From positions 1 to 28,293 of the forward strand of contig CANJJY010000007.1 of the NCBI GenBank assembly GCA_947474445.1: 28,293 nucleotides of DNA, given 5' to 3'. The stretch is from Oligoflexaceae bacterium (GTDB lineage Bacteria > Bdellovibrionota_B > Oligoflexia > Oligoflexales > Oligoflexaceae). The position numbers and the translations under genes are program-made. Under the pieces are notes generated by a model. The model was not told the DNA's origin and did not search any database. It worked only from the letters and a program-made list of their open reading frames with translations. Shown in pieces: positions 7,050-14,177 of the stretch; within the stretch, counting starts at the first letter, position 1, and every line of letters begins with the position of its first letter.

Positions 7050-10000
7050 CTACCACAATTCATCATCGCGCAGTCCTGCATCCTCTTCGATCTTCTTCCC
7101 GGGATCTACTCTTTTTTCAGCCGCAGGCACCGGAGCACGCACAGCGGCGGGTTCTGCCGGAGGGCTTGGGCTGACGCCAGCCGGGACAGGATTGCTGGCT
7201 GGCTGGCTAACCACTGGAGGACCCTCGGCTTCAGGACTCGCTTTTTCTGCGGCTGGCGGAAGCGTCGCAGCTGCTTGGGGAGCGGAATCCATGACGGGAA
7301 GCACAGGAATAACGGTCTCAGAGGTGGGCTCGCCATTCTTGTAGGGTTGACCCTCGATAATTTTTGGTCCGCCGGCCGCGCTATCAGCGCGCATGTATGG
7401 TTGGAAGGCGCGCCTTGGAACCCTTGCTCCGCCTGATGTTACAGTCGCCAGGTTAACGTATGAACGCACGTTGGCACTGCGCGCGAATTCGTTTTGAAAG
7501 ACTTCGCCTTCTTTTTCAAAGTTGGTGAACTCGAAACTGTCACCCTCACCGCTATTTTGCATCACAAGGCCCTGCGGGAGATCCACCGAGACTGGCGAAG
7601 CACAGGTGTGACCGTGCGTCGGCCAAACTTGAACATTGGCCATTTCAGGCGTGTTGGGATCGAGGAAATTTGAGTAGGAATTTTCTTTGAACATCGCCTT
7701 CGCAAAATCCGTCCAGATAGGCAGAGCACCGATTGCACCTGAGATGCGGAAACCGCCGCGACGCATGCCTTTGTTCATATCGTAACCGACGTAGGAGGCG
7801 ATGACGTGCGAGTGTATCATCGGATCGAGGGCCTCGTTTGGTTTAACCGGATAAGGCACAAAACCCGCGAAATAAGCGGTCGTATAATCGTTGGTCGTAC
7901 CAGTTTTTCCGAAAGCAGGAACTCCGATGCGTCGCGGTTGAGTGGGATTCACGCCGGGATATTCGAGGTAGAGCTCACTGCGAGCGCGGCGCCCCGTACC
8001 GTGCGTGACGACCTTCCTCAGGATCTCGCCCATTTGCGACGCAAAGCAAGGATCGACGAGCTGAAACTCTTGTTTCTTGGGTTCGTAAAGAAGCTTGCCG
8101 TCGCGATCTTCGATGCGGCGAATAAAGTTCAGTTGGTTATCAGGACCTTCGTTATAAAAACGGTAGGTCTTTCCACTGGTGAAGGTCTGATAGACTTTTG
8201 CCACTTCCGCAACGCTGACGTCGTTGGTGCCCAAACCAAAGGAAAGCACGGGCTCGAGTTTCGAGTAAACACCCATGGCGCGTGCGAGGTTGGTCAGATA
8301 CTTGAGACCGACGATCAGACGGAAATCGTGGTGATTGAAATACTGATAGAGAGAATGCGGATCTTTCTGGGCCATCACCGACTGGTAGAGGTCTTCGATG
8401 CTTTGAGCCATGCGATCGTAATAGCGCAGAGGGAGAAAACCGCCGAGATTGACCTCTTCCATCGACACACCGCCACCGCCCCAGATAGCTTGCACATCGA
8501 GAGGATTGAGCGCGCGTCCGACCGGCGGATCGATGACGATGGGTTTACTGCCCGGCTTGTATTCTTCGCCTGGGAGTTCTCTCACATAGGCGAGAGCCGG
8601 CCTGCGACCTGAGGCATGGACGACGCGAAAGCGCGAGGCGAGAGACAGAGTTGTACCATCGGAAAAGACTGATTCCGCTCCCGTTGCCGCGACCTTATTG
8701 GCAATCGTTCGCCAGTCCTGCCGAAGATCGAGGGCCAAGGTCGAGACGCGTTCCCAGTTTTTGCGAGCGAGATCGAGGCGGAGGTTTCTTTCGCGATCGG
8801 AAAAGTCGCCATCTTCCATGCGATAGATATGCTGCATTTCCGAGAGATAACCGCGTCCCCACCACATCTTAGAGACATCGCGCAGGAGATCGAGGCGGCC
8901 CGCGAAGATCAGGTCAGGACGCAGATCTTCGACCGCTCGATCGAGCATGTATTCCTTCACGCCACTGTTATCGAGCTGAACACCAGTCTCCTTAGCGACG
9001 CGAAAGTGAAAATCACGCGGCGCTTCGCCTTCGAGTGGCAAAAGATTCATAGAACCCAGGAGCTCTTTGAATTCTTCGAAATTCAGCTTATCGAGAAGGT
9101 GAGCCGTGAGGTAGACCGTACCTAAGTTTTCCGATTTGATCCCCGCCCACAGCATGGAAACATCTTCATAGGGACTGCTGTGATCCGGCCGCGGAAAGTA
9201 GAATTTGCCTTGGAAGGGGAACAGGCGTCGCTCATTATCCACCCGATCGAGAATGGTCCATCCTAGCTGCAGACTCGCAAAGAACACGACGGATTTGAAC
9301 ACCGAACCGGGCTGCCTCGTCGCGAACACCGCTCGGTTGAAACCCTGCGAATCAAAGCCTGAAACGACCGACCGCACCTCGCCCTCATCGACCGAGATCA
9401 AGCCACCGTTGACGGTGGGCCGCTTTTTGAGTTCGACGACCGCTTCGTGTTTCTCTTGATCGTATTCGAGCACCTCGACAAAAACGACATCGCCAACTTT
9501 GATTTTGTTCAGGAGGTCATTGAGGTGCCATTCATACTCTTTATAGGTCGGAATCGAGAGGATTTTAGCCGTTCGACTGAGAGAATCAGTGGGAATCACA
9601 CCTTTCGGCAGACCAAAATCGAGATGGATCGCCGGTTCCTTGCCTCTGTCGATCCGCAAGACCTTGCCGTAGTAGTACTGGTTCACTTCCAAATCGCGCA
9701 CCGGCTTGTACTGACTCGGCGCTTCGGGCGTGTAGTCTTCCAGGATCATCTCGAGACGCGAGAGGTTCCTGCGCATCATCAACTGGGCTTTGTCCTGCAG
9801 CTTCTGATCGATCGTCGTGTAGACCTTCAGACCAGCATGACTCAGTTCGTTGATCGATTCCATTTCGAGGGCATCGAGAATTTCTTTCTTATCGAGTTGA
9901 CTGCGGATCAAGGTCACCAAGGCGACTTCGTTGGTTCGGAATTTACCCTGATTGAAGGGCACTTTTTCCTTGAAAGCCGTATTAAATTGATCCTGCGTGA

Positions 10001-10760
10001 TCCAACCTTGTTCGTACATGCGTCTTAGAACGTAGTTCTTTCGCCAATTCGCTTCGTTCCATGCCGCTTCCTTCTCTTCGCGGGTGTATTTGATGAAGGG
10101 ATTGTACTTGCTCGGCGCCTTGACCGAACCGGCGATGAAAGCGCTTTCAACGAGGTTGAGATCTTTGACCTCCTTATTGAAATAATAGCGCGCGGCGATG
10201 CCTATGCCGCGGCCGTTGGCCGTGACATGGAATTGATTCAAGTAGAATTCGAGGATCTGTTGCTTGGAGTACATCCGCTCGAGCTGAAAGGAGCGAATCA
10301 ATTCCTTGATTTTTCGCTTGAAGGAGTGCTCGCGGTGGTCCATGACATTTTTGACAGTTTGCTGCGTGATCGACGATCCGCCGCGTTTAAAGCGCATCCC
10401 GTTCTGCACGCCCTCGGTGAAGGCGAGACCGATCGCCACCGGATCGATGCCGAAATGCTGGAAGAAATTCTTGTCCTCCGCGGCCACCATCGCCCGCACC
10501 ATATCCTCGGGCACGCTGTCGATGGTTACATAGCTGCGATGCGATTCATCAAAGAAGCTGCCTATTTTTTGCTGATCATCGAGCGTATAGAGCGTAGTCT
10601 CTTCGTTGATGCGGGCAAGTATCGTCGATTTCTTCAACTCTGTGACGTCGCCGAAATAGACGAAGTAGCCCATGACTCCGGCCAAGCTCAAAGTGCCCAC
10701 GAATCCCAAGCCTACCAGCCCAAGGGTTGCGTAGAGCAACTTTCTTTTCCAAGAATTCAA
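7050..10760 (-). CDS. Class A penicillin-binding protein (PBP1A-like), oversized
   Basis: A bifunctional peptidoglycan synthase of about 1236 residues. One N-terminal transmembrane segment (about residues 8-35) is followed by a GT51 glycosyltransferase domain (AAEDKNFFQHFGID with catalytic Glu near 95, then GGSSITQQTVKN) and an OB-like linker. The transpeptidase domain has SVFK (Ser 486), SEN (543-545) and KTGTTND (952). The Ser-to-KTG distance is about 466 residues, against roughly 240 in E. coli PBP1a, so about 220 residues are inserted after the SxN motif. The C-terminus is a Pro/Ala-rich tail of about 100 residues. No ATG is usable before the membrane segment; TTG at 10760 with AGAGGTGA four bases upstream is the best start. 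It is first gene of the operon leading into hemL. Confidence 0.92.
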   Translation of the reverse strand: MNSWKRKLLYATLGLVGLGFVGTLSLAGVMGYFVYFGDVTELKKSTILARINEETTLYTLDDQQKIGSFFDESHRSYVTIDSVPEDMVRAMVAAEDKNFFQHFGIDPVAIGLAFTEGVQNGMRFKRGGSSITQQTVKNVMDHREHSFKRKIKELIRSFQLERMYSKQQILEFYLNQFHVTANGRGIGIAARYYFNKEVKDLNLVESAFIAGSVKAPSKYNPFIKYTREEKEAAWNEANWRKNYVLRRMYEQGWITQDQFNTAFKEKVPFNQGKFRTNEVALVTLIRSQLDKKEILDALEMESINELSHAGLKVYTTIDQKLQDKAQLMMRRNLSRLEMILEDYTPEAPSQYKPVRDLEVNQYYYGKVLRIDRGKEPAIHLDFGLPKGVIPTDSLSRTAKILSIPTYKEYEWHLNDLLNKIKVGDVVFVEVLEYDQEKHEAVVELKKRPTVNGGLISVDEGEVRSVVSGFDSQGFNRAVFATRQPGSVFKSVVFFASLQLGWTILDRVDNERRLFPFQGKFYFPRPDHSSPYEDVSMLWAGIKSENLGTVYLTAHLLDKLNFEEFKELLGSMNLLPLEGEAPRDFHFRVAKETGVQLDNSGVKEYMLDRAVEDLRPDLIFAGRLDLLRDVSKMWWGRGYLSEMQHIYRMEDGDFSDRERNLRLDLARKNWERVSTLALDLRQDWRTIANKVAATGAESVFSDGTTLSLASRFRVVHASGRRPALAYVRELPGEEYKPGSKPIVIDPPVGRALNPLDVQAIWGGGGVSMEEVNLGGFLPLRYYDRMAQSIEDLYQSVMAQKDPHSLYQYFNHHDFRLIVGLKYLTNLARAMGVYSKLEPVLSFGLGTNDVSVAEVAKVYQTFTSGKTYRFYNEGPDNQLNFIRRIEDRDGKLLYEPKKQEFQLVDPCFASQMGEILRKVVTHGTGRRARSELYLEYPGVNPTQPRRIGVPAFGKTGTTNDYTTAYFAGFVPYPVKPNEALDPMIHSHVIASYVGYDMNKGMRRGGFRISGAIGALPIWTDFAKAMFKENSYSNFLDPNTPEMANVQVWPTHGHTCASPVSVDLPQGLVMQNSGEGDSFEFTNFEKEGEVFQNEFARSANVRSYVNLATVTSGGARVPRRAFQPYMRADSAAGGPKIIEGQPYKNGEPTSETVIPVLPVMDSAPQAAATLPPAAEKASPEAEGPPVVSQPASNPVPAGVSPSPPAEPAAVRAPVPAAEKRVDPGKKIEEDAGLRDDELW

Positions 10761-10798
10761 GAGATCACCTCTTAGCAAGAAAGGTCTAATAGTTCCAA

Positions 10799-10827
10799 AT
10801 TATCGCGCGAAGCCGCTGCGAAGTCTA
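10799..10827 (-). promoter_or_regulatory. Candidate promoter of the penicillin-binding protein operon
   Basis: On the minus strand TAGACT (10822-10827) and GATAAT (10799-10804) are separated by 17 bases, a 4/6 and 5/6 match to sigma70 boxes. It lies about 40 bases upstream of the TTG start and would serve the five-gene minus-strand run. Confidence 0.4.
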
Positions 10828-10850
10828 CAGCTTCTCCGTCAATTCCTCGC

Positions 10851-10877
10851 TTCGGTCTCTCATCATTATGGTATACT
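10851..10877 (+). promoter_or_regulatory. Candidate promoter of the HtrA-like gene
   Basis: TATACT at 10872-10877 is a good -10 box. The -35 region is weak (TTCGGT, 10851-10856, spacing 15). GGGGAG at 10895-10900 is the ribosome binding site for the ATG at 10910. Confidence 0.4.
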
Positions 10878-10909
10878 ATAGAGTCTCGACCGAAGGGGAG
10901 AACTGACCC

Positions 10910-11989
10910 ATGTTAAAGACCCATCGACGGCTGCGCCTTCTGCTCGCGCTCGTCTTTTGCAGTCCTTCGAACTGGTGTGAAGCCAGGACGCAGCCGGGTT
11001 TTCAGGAGATCTTGCGCGATGTTCTTCCGGCCGTTGTGCACATTCAGAGCAGCGAACGCCCTTTGCGGCCACCTGCCTATCTGAGTCCCGAGCAATACTT
11101 CTTCAAAAGCCCGTCGCCTCAAGGTGCCAGCGTATTCCCATTAGGCACCGGATTTCTCATCAAACCGCAGGGCTATTGCGTCACGAGTTACCAGGTGATC
11201 GATGGTGCACAGAGTTTTGAAGTCATCACCGCCGATAAGCGGCGCATTAAAGCAAGTCTGCTTGGCGGTGATCGAACCATCGATCTCGCTGTTTTAAAGT
11301 TGGAAGGGGCCGGCCGCATCGCGACGCTCGATTTTGCCGACAGCGATAAAGCCGGACTCGGTGATCCGCTGCTCTTGATCGGCCAAGGGATGGGTTTTCA
11401 GCCTTTTCTCAGTTCCGGAATGCTGGCAGCCAAAGGCCACGTCCTGGGCTCCGGCCCTTACGATCGGCACTTCGTCCTCGATTTTGTCACGCATCCGGGC
11501 AACGCCGGCGGCCCCGTAATTGATAGTCGGGGGCGCGTCGTGGGCCTCGCCAGTTACGTCGATCAAGGGCCTCCGCATCTCGGGTTTGCCCTACCCAGCA
11601 AGCTCTTGCAGACGTCTCTCAGAGAGTTGATTAGACACGGCAAGGTCCTGCGAGCCTGGCTCGGGATGGTCGGAAAGAGTCTCACTTCGATGGAAAACTT
11701 CAGTGAGGTTCACGATTCCAACGTCAGGGCCGGCGTACTTGTCGAGAATCTGATAGTCGATGCACCAGCCGCCCAATCGGGATTACAGGTCGGCGACCTC
11801 GTCGTGGCTGCGGCCGACAAGCCCTTGCGAGACTTCGCTCAGCTTCAGGATCTTCTGACGGATCGTAAGGCCGGCGAACAGCTCACCCTCAAAATCTATC
11901 GGCGCAAGCAAGGCTTCGTCACAATCAAAGTCCTTCTAGGCGCTATTCCAAGTGCCACCGATCTTCCCGTCACAGACAATTTGCTCTAA
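10910..11989 (+). CDS. HtrA/DegP-like pseudo-protease with PDZ domain
   Basis: A 359-residue exported protein: a basic N-terminus with hydrophobic core LRLLLALVFCS, a trypsin-like domain (about 35-235) and one PDZ domain (about 245-345, RAWLGM then APAAQSGLQVGDLVVAA). The fold is plainly HtrA, but two catalytic residues are gone. The His motif VTNNHVI reads VTSYQVID (Gln 95, codon CAG), and GNSGGP reads GNAGGP (Ala 199, codon GCC). The Asp in RTIDLAVLK (Asp 125) remains. It should therefore be unable to cleave peptides and more likely acts as a periplasmic chaperone, sensor or scaffold through its PDZ domain. The frame is intact, so this is a maintained protein and not a decayed gene. It is divergent from the penicillin-binding protein operon. 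Confidence 0.88.
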   Translation: MLKTHRRLRLLLALVFCSPSNWCEARTQPGFQEILRDVLPAVVHIQSSERPLRPPAYLSPEQYFFKSPSPQGASVFPLGTGFLIKPQGYCVTSYQVIDGAQSFEVITADKRRIKASLLGGDRTIDLAVLKLEGAGRIATLDFADSDKAGLGDPLLLIGQGMGFQPFLSSGMLAAKGHVLGSGPYDRHFVLDFVTHPGNAGGPVIDSRGRVVGLASYVDQGPPHLGFALPSKLLQTSLRELIRHGKVLRAWLGMVGKSLTSMENFSEVHDSNVRAGVLVENLIVDAPAAQSGLQVGDLVVAAADKPLRDFAQLQDLLTDRKAGEQLTLKIYRRKQGFVTIKVLLGAIPSATDLPVTDNLL

Positions 11990-12004
11990 CAAACTCGCAT
12001 GTCA

Positions 12005-12033
12005 GCGAACAGCCGCCACAAAACGGCTCTCGC
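12005..12033 (+). terminator. Weak hairpin after the HtrA-like gene
   Basis: GCGA-AC-AGCCG (12005-12015) can pair with CGGCT-C-TCGC (12024-12033) around loop CCACAAAA, 16 bases after the stop codon. No T-run follows directly; T7 comes at 12051-12057. It may be a stabilising 3' structure and not a true intrinsic terminator. Confidence 0.3.
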
Positions 12034-12083
12034 CCTATCCCTTCCCCTGCTTTTTTTGCCTTCGTTTTCCTATCCCTCAGCAT

Positions 12084-12112
12084 TTGACCAAGAACGGGGC
12101 CCTCGTTATACT
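12084..12112 (+). promoter_or_regulatory. Predicted sigma70-type promoter of tkt
   Basis: TTGACC (12084-12089) and TATACT (12107-12112) are separated by exactly 17 bases, close to consensus. The predicted start of transcription near 12119 leaves a leader of about 29 bases before the ATG at 12148. Confidence 0.7.
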
Positions 12113-12147
12113 GCCGGTCCCATCACACTCCGTCAGGCGAGGGATTC

Positions 12148-14106
12148 ATGAGCGATTTACAAACCATCAATGTATTGAAGGGACTGGTTATCGACGGTGT
12201 CGATAAGGCCAAATCGGGACATCCCGGGGGAGCGATGTCCAGCATGGACTTTGCTTATCTTCTCTTCACGGAATATCTTCGCTTCGATCCAGACAATTCG
12301 GCTTGGCTTGGTCGCGATCGATTTGTGCTCAGTGCCGGCCATGAGTCGATGCTTCTATATAGTTTCCTGCATTACATCGGTTGGCTTGAGCTCGATGAAA
12401 TCAAGCGCTTTCGCCAACTTCACTCCAAAACGCCTGGTCATCCCGAGAACTTCGTCACAAAGGGCGTCGAGTGTACGACGGGACCTTTGGGACAAGGCGC
12501 GGCTATGTCGGTCGGTTTTGCGATCGCGGCCCGCCACCAACAAGCCGTCTTGGATGCAGACCTCTTCAGTCATCGCACCTTTGCGCTCCTCGGCGACGGT
12601 TGCATGCAAGAAGATATCACGCTGGGCGCTGCTTCACTGGCAGGCCACTTGAATCTGTCGAATCTGATCTGGTTCTACGACAAAAACGGCGTCCAGATTG
12701 CGGGCAAGATCGATCGCGTCGCCTCTGACGATTACGCTCAAGTCTTTACCGGCATGGGCTGGGAAGTCATCGAACTTGAAGGTCACGATCACACCCAATT
12801 GCGCCGTGCCCTCGATCGCTCGGAACAAAAGCGTGAGAAACCTCTGCTCATCATCGGTCGCACGACGATGGCCAAAGGCGCCTATTCGATGGAAGGTAGC
12901 GAGCACACCCACGGTTCGCCTTTGCCAGCTGAGGAACGCAAACAGACCCGTAGCAAACTCGGCTTACCTGATGAGCCATTCTATACGCCACGTGAATCCT
13001 ACGACCATTTCCGTCGTGGCTTTGGCAAGAAGCGTCAGCAAGTAGCCGCTTGGAAGCAAAGATTTGAGCAGCGGCTGAGCGATCCCGCCTTCAAGAAAAC
13101 CTTTCAAACATACTATGAGACGCCGACCTTTCAAAACTTGCCGCAAAAGCAGTGGCCACGCGACAAAGAAGTGGCGACCCGCAATGCCTTCGGTGAAGTC
13201 CTAGCGATCTGGGCCGATGCGGTTCCCAACTTGATGGGCGGCAGCGCCGATCTCGATGGATCGAACATGACCACCGATTTTGTAGAAAAAGTCGGCGACT
13301 TCAGCTGGGCCCATGCCAAGAATCGAAATATAGCCTTCGGTGTGCGTGAATTTCCTATGTCCGCTATCTGTAACGGCATGGCATTGCATGGCGGCATCGT
13401 GCCCTTCGATGCCACTTTTCTTTCCTTCGCCGATTATTCTCGCGCCGCTCTGCGACTCGGCGCGATTCAAAAGGCGCGGGTCATCCACGAATTCTCTCAC
13501 GACTCGTTTTTCCTCGGCGAGGATGGCCCGACGCACCAACCGATCGAGCACGTGATGTCTCTGCGTATGATTCCCAATTTCTACGTGATGCGTCCGGCCG
13601 ATGCCTATGAAACGCAGGTCATGATGGAAGTGGCCTTGAATCTAGCGACGGCGCCGAGCGCCCTCTGTCTTTCGCGGCAAAAACTCCCTATTTTGCCGGT
13701 TACCCCTGCGGTCGCCGCGCAGGCTCGCTTCGGAGCCTACGTCGTGCAAGAGGCTGATGCTCCCGAATTACTGATGCTCGCGACCGGCAGCGAAGTGTCT
13801 CTCGCTTTGGCCGCAGCCAAGTTGCTCCCGGGCCTTCGCATCAAAATCGTCTCGATGCCTTGTTGGGAGCTCTTTGACGAGCAACCGCAGAGCTATCGCG
13901 ATAAGGTCATCAACCCCGGTCTCGCGCATCGCGTCTCGATTGAAGCCGGTGTCACACTCGGTTGGCAAAAATATGTGGGGGGACAGGGTCTCTGCATCGG
14001 GATCGATCACTTTGGTGACAGCGCCCCCGCCAACGAGCTCGCCCGCGAATACGGCTTTACTCCTGAGCAAGTTGCCAGCAAGATAAAAAATTATCTGGGC
14101 CGATAA
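12148..14106 (+). CDS. tkt: Transketolase
   Basis: A thiamine-diphosphate enzyme that moves two-carbon ketol units between sugar phosphates in the pentose phosphate pathway; cytoplasmic, normally a dimer. At 652 residues it is of normal length. Motifs in order: SGHPGGAMS (His 25), LSAGHESMLLY (His 65), TGPLGQG, the ThDP/Mg motif LLGDGCMQE (150-154) with YDKNGVQI (Asn 180), MGGSADLDGSN, and FGVREFPMSAICNGMALHGG, whose Glu 401 activates the cofactor. The usual metal-loop wording D-D-N-G-I-S-I is slightly altered to DKNGVQI. It has its own promoter at 12084-12112 and ends in a strong terminator at 14131-14164. AGGCGAGGG precedes the ATG. Confidence 0.95.
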   Translation: MSDLQTINVLKGLVIDGVDKAKSGHPGGAMSSMDFAYLLFTEYLRFDPDNSAWLGRDRFVLSAGHESMLLYSFLHYIGWLELDEIKRFRQLHSKTPGHPENFVTKGVECTTGPLGQGAAMSVGFAIAARHQQAVLDADLFSHRTFALLGDGCMQEDITLGAASLAGHLNLSNLIWFYDKNGVQIAGKIDRVASDDYAQVFTGMGWEVIELEGHDHTQLRRALDRSEQKREKPLLIIGRTTMAKGAYSMEGSEHTHGSPLPAEERKQTRSKLGLPDEPFYTPRESYDHFRRGFGKKRQQVAAWKQRFEQRLSDPAFKKTFQTYYETPTFQNLPQKQWPRDKEVATRNAFGEVLAIWADAVPNLMGGSADLDGSNMTTDFVEKVGDFSWAHAKNRNIAFGVREFPMSAICNGMALHGGIVPFDATFLSFADYSRAALRLGAIQKARVIHEFSHDSFFLGEDGPTHQPIEHVMSLRMIPNFYVMRPADAYETQVMMEVALNLATAPSALCLSRQKLPILPVTPAVAAQARFGAYVVQEADAPELLMLATGSEVSLALAAAKLLPGLRIKIVSMPCWELFDEQPQSYRDKVINPGLAHRVSIEAGVTLGWQKYVGGQGLCIGIDHFGDSAPANELAREYGFTPEQVASKIKNYLGR

Positions 14107-14130
14107 GCGTCATACCGAACTGAATCAGTG

Positions 14131-14164
14131 GGGGGAGGCGGGGTTCGTCTCCCCCATTTTTTTT
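14131..14164 (+). terminator. Strong Rho-independent terminator between tkt and fadN
   Basis: The nine-pair stem is GGGGGAGGC (14131-14139) with GTCTCCCCC (14147-14155), one pair being G-U, closing a 7-base loop. T8 follows at 14157-14164. The T-run is immediately followed by the GAGGAG ribosome binding site of the next gene, so no promoter can fit between them. Confidence 0.85.
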
Positions 14165-14177
14165 GAGGAGTCCGTTT

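Noticed and set aside
9447..10028. 193-codon plus-strand frame inside the penicillin-binding protein gene
   Set aside because: Antisense to a protein with clear catalytic motifs; no independent support.
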